From Pseudomonadota bacterium (GTDB lineage: Bacteria > Desulfobacterota > BSN033 > WVXP01 > G020346125): a stretch of DNA of 6,786 nt. The DNA is taken from the NCBI GenBank assembly GCA_030672465.1, contig DAOVGJ010000035.1, positions 1 through 6,786 on the forward strand. The letters are read 5' to 3'. The position numbers and the translations under genes were made by a program. The notes under the pieces were generated by a model. That model searched no databases. It was not told the origin of the DNA and was given only the letters and a program-made list of their open reading frames with translations. Of this stretch, positions 1-5,747 are shown piece by piece; the stretch's first letter is position 1; every line of letters begins with the position of its first letter.

Positions 1-59
1 TCAGGGATGATCTCTTTCGAGGAAAGGGGAGGGAAATGAGCGTAAGAACGAGTTTGAGC

Positions 60-854
60 CTATTCCCCCGAAGAATTGAGGCTATCGAGGAAGACCCTCA
101 CAATTTCGGGGTCGAATTGGCTATCAGCCTCTCGCCTTATGACATCAATAGACCTATCGAGGGGTAGCCCTTGATGGAATGAACTGTTGGACCGAATGCA
201 GTCGAATGTCTCGGCTACGAAGAGGACCCTCGCCTGCAGGGGAATCTTTTCCCCCGCCAACCCATCGGGATACCCATCTCCGTCAAACCGCTCATGGTGA
301 TGGCGGATGAAGGATCCCGTGTCCCTCAAGAGGCCAATACTCTCGACGATTCGTTCTCCCATCACCGGGTGTTGTTGGATTAGATAGAACTCTTGATCTG
401 TCAACCTTCCAGGCTTACCCAAGATATTTTCACTAATCATGATCTTTCCCACATCATGTAACAGACCTGCCATTTCGATCAACCGTATTTCCTCTTGGGG
501 AAACCCCATGGACCTTGCTATGGCTGAGGCATAATCGGCTACCCTTCTTGAATGGCCGGAGACAATCCCATCCCTTGCGTCGAGGGCATTGGTCAAGGCC
601 TGAAGGGTGTCAATATATCCTCTATAGAGCTGATTATAACTTTCCATCACCTCCTCCCTGGAAGGTCTATCCTCTAGGGGGCCAAAATTCCTGAGATCCT
701 CCCGGCTGATGCGATGATGTCCCCCGGGTGTCTTATAGGATTTTATTTTCCCCCTGTATATATAGTTCTTAATAGTCTGAATGGTCACCCCTAAGATCTT
801 AGCCGCTTCTCTCGCGCTGACCATGTCAACTCGTCGTGGAGCGGATTCTTCCAT
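60..854 (-). CDS. HTH (MerR/excisionase-type) plus HD-GYP domain protein, probable c-di-GMP phosphodiesterase
   Basis: 264 aa. The N-terminal helix-turn-helix (about residues 11-57) has the excisionase/MerR-like pattern of an AAKILGV helix followed by a PGGHHRI wing. A helical linker joins it to an HD-GYP domain (about 75-260). Visible motifs are H101 in GHS, the HD pair H133-D134 in LLHDVGKI, H162 in QHP, H186-H187-E188, and the GYP-type stretch DGDGYPDGL (191-199). HD-GYP enzymes hydrolyse cyclic-di-GMP in the cytoplasm using a metal centre, so this is probably a DNA-binding or DNA-targeted phosphodiesterase. The usual metal-binding Asp of the later VADxFD motif is Glu here (E215 in VAETFD), a conservative but unusual change. 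The start is supported by AAGGAGG at 861-867, 6 nt upstream. It follows the exported nuclease gene on the same strand after 126 bp, probably in one transcript. Domain call is firm; activity and DNA target are inferred. Confidence 0.93.
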   Translation of the reverse strand: MEESAPRRVDMVSAREAAKILGVTIQTIKNYIYRGKIKSYKTPGGHHRISREDLRNFGPLEDRPSREEVMESYNQLYRGYIDTLQALTNALDARDGIVSGHSRRVADYASAIARSMGFPQEEIRLIEMAGLLHDVGKIMISENILGKPGRLTDQEFYLIQQHPVMGERIVESIGLLRDTGSFIRHHHERFDGDGYPDGLAGEKIPLQARVLFVAETFDCIRSNSSFHQGLPLDRSIDVIRREADSQFDPEIVRVFLDSLNSSGE

Positions 855-980
855 TCGACACCTCCTTATGGGAGGTTCCCTTTAATGGTGAAAAGGAATA
901 TTACCTCCAGGACTCCAGGAAATAATCGGCGATATTGATTCCCTCTAGATAAAAAAGCAATTTACGTGCCAATTACCTCA

Positions 981-1532
981 TCATCTATGCCCGCTGGTTT
1001 TAACCCTGTCGAAATAGTATCGGAGCGCTCGCGCCACCTCATCGGATTCAATCAAGACCCCAACCTCATGATTACTGGTCAATGAGTGGTATGTCCAATT
1101 GGTACTTCCGAGGAGACTAATTCTTCCATCGATGATGATCAGCTTTGCATGGGTTGTTACAAATAAGGGATCGTAGATGACCTCCACCCCTTCTTTCGAT
1201 AACATTTGGCCCGTTAGCTTATTTCGCTCAGTGGCCCTATCCCCTCGATCGCTGGTCTCCAAAATTACCTCAACTTTTATCCCCCTTTTCCGAGCGGATA
1301 TCAATTCGCCGATTAGAATATTACTGGGGCTTTTGGGATGTTTGGCATAAAAGCTCGCCTCGAACATCATCATGTGAATGGATTTCTTGGCATTCCTCAA
1401 TAGTCCCTGAGTAACCTGATAATACTCCCTGTCGAGGACTACCTTTATATCTTTAGCAGGTAAGGCGTACGTTATGGAATGGCTCAGAAGAATAATGAAA
1501 ACGAGAAGGTAAAAACCAAGCATCCTCACCAT
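981..1532 (-). CDS. Exported phospholipase D-like nuclease (Nuc type, single HKD motif)
   Basis: 183 aa. Residues 1-23 form a signal peptide: a short basic start, the hydrophobic run LGFYLLVFIILL, then a likely cleavage after TYA. The mature part is one PLD domain. Its catalytic motif is complete: H128-x-K130-x4-D135, then six residues and GSTN (142-145), with NHE at 154-156. Single-HKD proteins of this size resemble the Salmonella Nuc endonuclease, which forms its active site by dimerising; two-HKD phospholipases are much longer. The expected location is the periplasm or outside the cell, with DNA or another phosphodiester as substrate. GGAAGGAGGG upstream supports the start at 1532; a second Met at residue 4 is less well placed. 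The gene is first in a minus-strand unit with the HD-GYP gene and lies behind a TATAAT promoter. Fold is near certain; substrate is not. Confidence 0.92.
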   Translation of the reverse strand: MVRMLGFYLLVFIILLSHSITYALPAKDIKVVLDREYYQVTQGLLRNAKKSIHMMMFEASFYAKHPKSPSNILIGELISARKRGIKVEVILETSDRGDRATERNKLTGQMLSKEGVEVIYDPLFVTTHAKLIIIDGRISLLGSTNWTYHSLTSNHEVGVLIESDEVARALRYYFDRVKTSGHR

Positions 1533-1556
1533 CTTTTCCCTCCTTCCGTATCGATC

Positions 1557-1625
1557 ATCCCTTGCCGGGATCTTTCGCCTGGTTTGACTCTGGAAAATAG
1601 CCCGAGAGTGAAAACAATAGGGCTA
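1557..1625 (-). promoter_or_regulatory. Structured 5' leader with two hairpins
   Basis: The leader between the TATAAT promoter and the nuclease start contains two inverted repeats. TAGCCC (1598-1603) pairs with GGGCTA (1620-1625), and ATCCC (1557-1561) pairs with GGGAT (1567-1571). Neither is followed by a U-tract on the minus strand, so they do not look like terminators. I do not recognise a known riboswitch core. They may affect mRNA stability or access to the ribosome site. Confidence 0.35.
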
Positions 1626-1643
1626 ATTCCCTAACCCAAACCC

Positions 1644-1672
1644 ATTATAGAAACTTTCCCCTTTTTGCACAA
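1644..1672 (-). promoter_or_regulatory. Sigma-70 type promoter for the nuclease / HD-GYP unit
   Basis: On the minus strand TTGTGC (1667-1672) is followed, after exactly 17 bp, by a consensus TATAAT (1644-1649). Transcription would start near 1637, giving a leader of about 105 nt before the nuclease ATG. No other promoter of this quality is visible between 1533 and 1871. Seen directly; function inferred from spacing and consensus. Confidence 0.72.
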
Positions 1673-1871
1673 ACGGAAATACACCGAGATAACTGAAAAA
1701 CTGCAGAACCGCAACACTGCAGCACCGCATGACCGCAGCACCTAAGAACCGCGAAGAGTGACCTTTACAGAGATCTCACACAAACCGTTAAACCGATAAA
1801 AGGCAATGATCGTGGAATTCTCAATGACCTCAATATGCCTTTCGTGTGGTACGGGTATGTTTGTCCCCGAT
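1673..1871. other. Intergenic stretch between transporter 3' end and nuclease promoter
   Basis: Outside the tandem repeat at 1700-1755 nothing clear is seen. There is no strong intrinsic terminator just after the transporter stop on the minus strand. The plus-strand open frame that begins at 1806 runs antisense into the transporter gene and is not credible as a gene. Confidence 0.6.
1700..1755. repeat. Seven-unit 8-bp tandem repeat (ACCGCANN-like)
   Basis: Reading in 8-base units from 1700 gives actgcaga, accgcaac, actgcagc, accgcatg, accgcagc, acctaaga, accgcgaa. Five units fit ACYGCANN closely; the sixth is degenerate. The array lies between the converging tail of the transporter gene and the promoter of the nuclease unit, and is not within any gene. 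It resembles simple intergenic slippage arrays seen in environmental bacterial genomes, but I cannot assign it to a named family. Confidence 0.7.
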
Positions 1872-3191
1872 TCAGGTGATGGGGTGAAGCTTCTCCGCCC
1901 TCCCCTTCTTCTCATCGACGGTGCAAAGGATGATCATCCCCGTCACAAAGAAAAGGATAAGGGACAGGATACCTTTGCGAAGGCTTCCGGTAATGGAGAG
2001 GATCAATCCATAAATCAGCGGGCCAAAAATGGAGGCAAATTTTCCGGCTACCGCGTAGAATCCAAAAAACTCAGCGCTATTTGCCTCGGGGGTGAAAAGA
2101 CCCTGGAGGGAGCGCGATGTCGCTTGGCTCCCCCCCAGGACCATTCCCGCCATGATACCCAGTATCCAGTATTCCCTTTTAGGGCTCCAGAACAGACCCA
2201 GGACGTATGCCCATACAACGACCAGGATCCAAACCATGAGGGAAAGGAGGATTGTCCTCTTATTACCAAGCCTATCGGCTAACAGGCCGAATACTAAAGA
2301 TCCCACAAAAGCGGTCCCTTGAACCATTAAGAAGTAAACGATCAACTCCTCTGTTCCCATTCCCAGGACCTGGGCCCCAAAGATGGAGGCCATGATAATG
2401 ATCGTTTGAATGCCATCATTATAGATGAGAAAGGCCACCAGGAACTTGCTCAATTCCCGGTATTTGCCGATCTTTTTGAGAGTGCGGAAGACCCGAGCAA
2501 ACCCGATTCTCAAGTAGGTCTCCCCATGGGGCAGACTCTGCTGCCATCCCCTCTCCCGCAACCAGAGGAAAATGGGAAGGGAAAAAATTCCCCACCATAC
2601 GGAGACGGAAAGGAAACAGTGATGAACCGTAAAATAATTCCTCTGGAATCCAAGATAATGGGGGTACTTCAGCATGATCAAGTTAATAGCCAAGAGGGCC
2701 CCTCCTCCGATATAACCCAAGGCCCAACCCATGCCCGATATACGACCGATCGTTTCATCCGTCGAAATTTCCGGCAGGAAACCATTGTAAAAAACATTAC
2801 TCCCCGAAAAACCGATTTGGGCGACGATGAAGAAGAGGGCACCAAGCCAGTAATCTCCCTCTCCGATGAAATATAAAAGCCCCGTAAAGAGAATGCCCCC
2901 GTAACAGAAACAGGCCAGGAATTGTTTTTTTCTTCCCGAAAAATCGGCAATAGCTCCCAAAAAAGGGGTTGAAATGGCAACGCACGCCATTGCTATTGAA
3001 ACTGCAAAGCCAAAAAAGGCAGCACCGGGGAGGCGAATCCCCAGAACACTAATTCCAGTCCTCCCAAAAGCAACGACTTCCGCAAAGTACCTGTTGAAGA
3101 TGACGGCCAAGATGGTAGTTGCAAAGGCGGAGTTGGCGAAATCGTACATCGACCAACTCAAGATCTCCCCCTTTTTTATGCCTTTATCCAC
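1872..3191 (-). CDS. MFS transporter, UMF1 (Atg22-like) family
   Basis: About 439 aa and strongly hydrophobic, with roughly 12 membrane helices, the usual size for the family. From the GTG start, UMF1 hallmarks are SMYDFANSAFAT at 14-25, FYNGFLPEIS near 134-143, GGSQATSRSL near 353-362 and PEANSAEFFGFY near 368-379. MFS motif A occurs twice: DFSGRKKQ (83-90) after helix 2 and ADRLGNKR (305-312) in the second half. The protein would sit in the inner membrane; substrates in this family are mostly unknown (yeast Atg22 exports amino acids from the vacuole). Start choice: an upstream in-frame ATG at 3206 has no ribosome site and its next codons contain GGAGG (3199-3203), which sits 7 nt before a GTG at 3189-3191. 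The GTG is therefore the likely start. The gene lies 91 bp after the BFN-PDZ gene, same strand. Confidence 0.9.
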   Translation of the reverse strand: MDKGIKKGEILSWSMYDFANSAFATTILAVIFNRYFAEVVAFGRTGISVLGIRLPGAAFFGFAVSIAMACVAISTPFLGAIADFSGRKKQFLACFCYGGILFTGLLYFIGEGDYWLGALFFIVAQIGFSGSNVFYNGFLPEISTDETIGRISGMGWALGYIGGGALLAINLIMLKYPHYLGFQRNYFTVHHCFLSVSVWWGIFSLPIFLWLRERGWQQSLPHGETYLRIGFARVFRTLKKIGKYRELSKFLVAFLIYNDGIQTIIIMASIFGAQVLGMGTEELIVYFLMVQGTAFVGSLVFGLLADRLGNKRTILLSLMVWILVVVWAYVLGLFWSPKREYWILGIMAGMVLGGSQATSRSLQGLFTPEANSAEFFGFYAVAGKFASIFGPLIYGLILSITGSLRKGILSLILFFVTGMIILCTVDEKKGRAEKLHPIT

Positions 3192-3206
3192 CGGGGAACC
3201 TCCCAT
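3192..3206 (-). promoter_or_regulatory. Ribosome binding site that decides a GTG start for the transporter
   Basis: On the minus strand GGGAGGT is followed after about 6-7 nt by GTG (3191-3189). The same bases would encode residues 2-3 of a five-residue extension if the ATG at 3206 were used. An excellent Shine-Dalgarno inside the putative coding region, and none before that ATG, favours the GTG. Confidence 0.7.
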
Positions 3207-3282
3207 GGCGAAATAGAGCCATCACTGTATTCCCCGCACCACCCATCAAGATCCCCTTTCCAATCCCTCCAAGGGGGTGGCC

Positions 3283-4077
3283 TCACGGATGCATGACCAA
3301 TGGGATTGAATCCGCCCCCCTCTGGACAAGCAGCTTGATCCGTTTTCCCTCTCCGATATCTTGGACCATGGATTCGAACCCCCTGAGGCTATGAATCCTC
3401 TTGCCATTGATCTCGATGATCACGTCCCCTGGCCTGAGCCCCGCCCTCTCCGCTGGACTTCCGGGCTTTACATCGGAAACCAAGACCCCCTCCGGACTCT
3501 CCAACCCGAAATATTTGCCTAAGAGAGGGGTCATTTTCTGCACGGTCAAACCCTGTCCCATAACGAAGCGGTTCTCCTGATCCGATTCGGCCAATTTGAC
3601 ACCCACGGCCTCAAGGACTTCCCTTGATACGAAAATGGGGGCTCCGGCCCTGACGGCTAGGGCGATGCCATCGCTGGGCCGGGAGTCGATCTGTATCTCC
3701 GAGCCATCCAGCTTAAGATAAAGGATGGAATAGATGATACTCCCTTCTACCTTGTTGATGGTGACCCGAACCAATTTAACCTTTACGCGGTCAAAAATAT
3801 TGTTCATGAGGTCGTGGGTCATTGGCCGAATTGTCTTGATATCATTTATTTTCAGGCCTATGGCCCTGGCCTCGGAGAATCCGATCAGGATGGGCAACGC
3901 CATTTCGCCCTTCAAATCGACGAGGACAACCACCGAACTCTCCCCCATGGGATTCAAGTCTACCCCCTTTACCGTTACCTCCAAATCCTCTTTCCCCTCC
4001 GATGCCAATGGGGTCACCGGATTCATAAGGGGAATCGAACTGAAGATAATCCACAGAACAATGATCCATCTCTTCAT
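3283..4077 (-). CDS. Secreted BFN-domain (DUF151, bifunctional nuclease family) protein with C-terminal PDZ
   Basis: 264 aa from ATG 4077. Residues 1-25 are a signal peptide (MKRW, hydrophobic run, likely cut after PLA). A BFN/DUF151 domain follows at about 32-165, with the family signatures RPMTHDLM (84-91) and IDSRPSDGIALAVRAGAPIFV (130-150). A PDZ domain occupies about 186-255, with GVLVSDVKPGSPAERAGLRPGD and DVIIEINGKRI. BFN proteins were named for nuclease activity in plant homologues and most bacterial ones lack a leader. Here the leader and PDZ point to a periplasmic role, perhaps binding protein C-termini. Start: AGGAGGG (4089-4095) precedes ATG 4077 by 11 nt, somewhat long. An in-frame ATG at 4161 would add 28 Arg-rich residues spanning the upstream terminator hairpin and would bury the signal peptide, so it is rejected. 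Domains are clear; function is unknown. Confidence 0.9.
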   Translation of the reverse strand: MKRWIIVLWIIFSSIPLMNPVTPLASEGKEDLEVTVKGVDLNPMGESSVVVLVDLKGEMALPILIGFSEARAIGLKINDIKTIRPMTHDLMNNIFDRVKVKLVRVTINKVEGSIIYSILYLKLDGSEIQIDSRPSDGIALAVRAGAPIFVSREVLEAVGVKLAESDQENRFVMGQGLTVQKMTPLLGKYFGLESPEGVLVSDVKPGSPAERAGLRPGDVIIEINGKRIHSLRGFESMVQDIGEGKRIKLLVQRGADSIPLVMHP

Positions 4078-4109
4078 GGTCCCAATTGCCCTCCTATTTC
4101 GCCACAACA

Positions 4110-4138
4110 AAAGCCATCGCCTTCTACGCGATGGCTTT
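4110..4138 (-). terminator. Intrinsic terminator after the CBS-ACT gene
   Basis: AAAGCCATCGC (4110-4120) and GCGATGGCTTT (4128-4138) form a perfect 11-bp stem with a 7-nt loop. On the minus strand the stem runs into CTTTTGTTG, a short imperfect U-tract. It lies between the CBS-ACT stop (4187) and the BFN-PDZ start (4077), so it probably limits read-through rather than ending the whole unit, since no clear separate promoter is seen for the BFN-PDZ gene. A further imperfect hairpin (GACCAT 4156-4161 with ATGGTC 4179-4184) lies just before it. Confidence 0.6.
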
Positions 4139-4186
4139 CTCAAGCTATTGGATTCGACCATTCGATCCCATTCCGAGGATGGTCCA

Positions 4187-4831
4187 TTAGTCAGCTACGG
4201 ATAATACCGCATAACCACCTCCCTCGATCTCATTCCTGATCGGGGAGGGATTAGTCGTGGCCAACCTAAAGACAACGATCCTCTTCCCCTTTGTGGCGGC
4301 TGGAATTGTCATAACACTGATGATGTTGATGTCGTGTTTCTTGATCAATTGGGCGACCTTAGCCAAGGCACCGGGCTTGTCATCCATCTCTACCTCGATC
4401 CTTGAGCTGGGTTCTCCTAAACCGGTTGCCTCCACGAAAGTTTCTAAGATATCCGTCTCCGTTATGATACCCAATAACTCCCCTTTCTTATTCACGACTG
4501 GAAGGGCGCCAATTTTATGCTCATAAAGCAGTTTTGCTGCCAATTCGATGGTGGCCGTGGGCGGCACCGTGATGACGTCCTTTACCATGAGGTCTTCGAC
4601 GGAGATTTTATTGAGAAGGTATTTGATCTCATAAATGGAGAGCGACGTGGCCGGAGAGGGCGAAGCCTGGCGCAAGTCTCTATCTGTAAGGATACCGACA
4701 AGTTTTCTCCCTTCCAGGACGGGGAGGTGCCGAACACCCCCTTGCCTGAGAAGGTTTAACGCCGTTTGGAAGGAATCATCCCGTTTAATGATTATGGGGG
4801 ACTTGCTCATTCGATTTTCAACGAGTAGCAT
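4187..4831 (-). CDS. CBS-CBS-ACT domain protein (AcuB-like)
   Basis: 214 aa, soluble, no signal peptide or membrane segment. The first CBS repeat spans about residues 1-58, with VRHLPVLEGRKLVGILTDRDL (33-53). The second spans about 79-134, with LMVKDVITVPPTATI and GALPVVNKKGELLGIITETDIL. A C-terminal ACT domain follows from about 143, starting RIEVEMDDKPGALAKVAQLIKKHDINI. CBS pairs bind adenine nucleotides and ACT domains bind amino acids or other small ligands, so this is a cytoplasmic metabolite sensor. The architecture matches proteins often labelled AcuB (acetoin utilisation), but no acetoin genes are near, so I give no symbol. GGGAGG lies 9 nt before ATG 4831. A promoter is visible at 4914-4942. 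It heads a minus-strand series with the BFN-PDZ and transporter genes, with an intervening hairpin terminator. Partner and ligand are unknown. Confidence 0.92.
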   Translation of the reverse strand: MLLVENRMSKSPIIIKRDDSFQTALNLLRQGGVRHLPVLEGRKLVGILTDRDLRQASPSPATSLSIYEIKYLLNKISVEDLMVKDVITVPPTATIELAAKLLYEHKIGALPVVNKKGELLGIITETDILETFVEATGLGEPSSRIEVEMDDKPGALAKVAQLIKKHDINIISVMTIPAATKGKRIVVFRLATTNPSPIRNEIEGGGYAVLSVAD

Positions 4832-4913
4832 CTCTTCATACCTCCCTTTTTGGTGTTATTTTTGAGGCCCGGGGAAGAAAGCCATGGTTGAAGATGGGAA
4901 AAATGTAAACTAA

Positions 4914-4942
4914 ATCATCCGGAAAAAAAGGTCCATTGTCAA
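4914..4942 (-). promoter_or_regulatory. Probable promoter of the CBS-ACT gene
   Basis: On the minus strand a consensus TTGACA (4937-4942) is followed after 17 bp by GATGAT (4914-4919), which matches four of six TATAAT positions. Transcription would start near 4907, about 75 nt before the ATG at 4831. The -35 box overlaps a near-palindrome TTGTCAA and sits just outside the 6S RNA element, which runs in the opposite direction. Confidence 0.5.
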
Positions 4943-4952
4943 GGGAAAACAA

Positions 4953-5227
4953 TCTGAAGTTTCCTCAGTTTCAAGGGAAAGGGAACACCGTTGTCCCTGA
5001 GCGTAATTTGCCAGAGGAGTGGGGTACCCATCGCGGGTGAGCAGGGAGGGGAAGGCCGGCCCTTCAGAGGCCGGAAGGGGCAAGTATTCCCCGCCTGCGA
5101 ACCCCGAAAGGGTCACTTTGAAGGCATGGAAGCGAAGGGACAATGGTGTTCGCTTATCAAAGATAAAAAATTTCCTATAATCAATAGGTTATAAAAATAC
5201 CCCCAATAAAAATCAGGAAACTTCAGA
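4953..5227. repeat. 13-bp perfect inverted repeat flanking the 6S RNA
   Basis: TCTGAAGTTTCCT (4953-4965) is repeated inverted as AGGAAACTTCAGA (5215-5227), enclosing about 250 bp that contain the whole 6S candidate. The arms are flanked outside by the similar strings aaaacaa and aaaataa. This may be a precursor-RNA stem or the ends of a small mobile or hitchhiking element. The inverted repeat itself is seen directly; the meaning is not. Confidence 0.6.
4978..5156 (+). ncRNA. ssrS: 6S RNA (candidate), regulator of RNA polymerase
   Basis: The RNA folds as a 6S RNA should: a closing stem, a large central bubble and an apical stem. GAACACCGTTGTCCCT (4983-4998) pairs with AGGGACAATGGTGTTC (5136-5151) over 16 bp with one G-U. 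The apical stem is GCAGG/CCTGC (5041-5045, 5094-5098), then GGGGAA/TTCCCC (5048-5053, 5087-5092), capped by CCGGCC/GGCCGG (5056-5061, 5069-5074). The 5' side of the bubble, GTCCCTGAGCGTAATTT, resembles the recalled E. coli 6S segment around GTCCCCTGAGCCGATATTT, where product RNAs begin. CGCGGGTGAGCA, and CTGCGA followed by a TCAC-TTTGAAGG stretch, also match E. coli 6S in order. 6S RNA mimics an open promoter and sequesters sigma-70 holoenzyme in stationary phase. Ends are estimated; no clear promoter or terminator was found. The alignment is from memory, not computed. Confidence 0.75.
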
Positions 5228-5712
5228 AAAATAATCCCCGATGTTGCACTATAACCCCTATGGTCTACTCGAAGCAGAGTCGTAAGGTCCTACCCTTTTT
5301 TAAGCGTTGTTCTACTCTGCTAATATAGGCTGATGAAGTGGTCTAGCTGTCTTGTCAGGGTTTACGTGATAGATTAAGATATGAGCTCACACATTTTAGA
5401 CTTAATCCTCTTCCGGTCAAAAAGTCCCACCTTTACATCCATCTCAGCTAGATTTTCTGAAATTGTGAGAAAATAAAAGATACTCAAAATAATTCTAAGA
5501 TTTTTTGAGATTTTTGAATTTGTGAGTTTTACCACTCAGATAAGGCATTCATTCCCGGAAGATCCATCCCATGAAGTCCCCCGGCCTTATCGGCGTTATG
5601 TCGGCCTTAACGAGGACAATCAACTCCTTTGTACCTATTTGACCATAATTGGGAGCAAAATAATAAAGTCTAGGGCTGAATAGAATTGTCGAATATCATG
5701 GAAAACAAGGTT
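5228..5712. other. Intergenic region of about 480 bp without a convincing gene
   Basis: The stretch is AT-rich in its middle part. It holds an 8-bp inverted repeat, AGCAGAGT (5273-5280) with ACTCTGCT (5314-5321). A 7-bp inverted repeat, ATTTTCT and AGAAAAT, lies near 5452-5475. Three CGGC(C/G)TTA units lie at 5582-5609. A minus-strand open frame at 5549-5695 reads like the C-terminal end of a protein but lacks a start. No tRNA or complete gene is visible. Confidence 0.55.
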
Positions 5713-5740
5713 TTGATTTCACATTCATTTATGGTAGTAT
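5713..5740 (+). promoter_or_regulatory. Extended -10 promoter for the riboswitch-controlled unit
   Basis: TTGATT (5713-5718) and TAGTAT (5735-5740) are separated by 16 bp, and the -10 is preceded by TG at 5732-5733, giving the extended form TGGTAGTAT. Each hexamer matches four of six consensus bases. The predicted start near 5747 lies only a few bases before the riboswitch core, as expected for a dedicated promoter. Confidence 0.6.
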
Positions 5741-5747
5741 GAAATTG

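Noticed and set aside
1..59. End of a further gene at the left edge
   Set aside because: No frame with recognisable protein character or clear stop context could be supported in 59 bases.
1557..1637. A second riboswitch in the nuclease leader
   Set aside because: Hairpins exist, but no conserved core of a known class could be matched, and no terminator or sequestered ribosome site is evident.
1806..2322. Plus-strand open frames antisense to the transporter gene
   Set aside because: They mirror a clear 12-helix membrane protein on the other strand; composition is unnatural and no start signals are present.
4077..4161. Longer N-terminus for the BFN-PDZ protein from ATG 4161
   Set aside because: The added residues are translated from the terminator hairpin at 4110-4138, are Arg-rich and would sit before a clear signal peptide; ATG 4077 has its own AGGAGGG.
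4936..4964. Plus-strand promoter TTGTCA for the 6S RNA
   Set aside because: No acceptable -10 hexamer lies 15-19 bp downstream; the same bases fit much better as the minus-strand TTGACA of the CBS-ACT promoter.
4910..5194. Open frames of 77 aa (minus) and 67 aa (plus) across the 6S region
   Set aside because: Both overlap the base-paired RNA element, lack ribosome sites and read as proline- and serine- or glycine- and arginine-rich noise.
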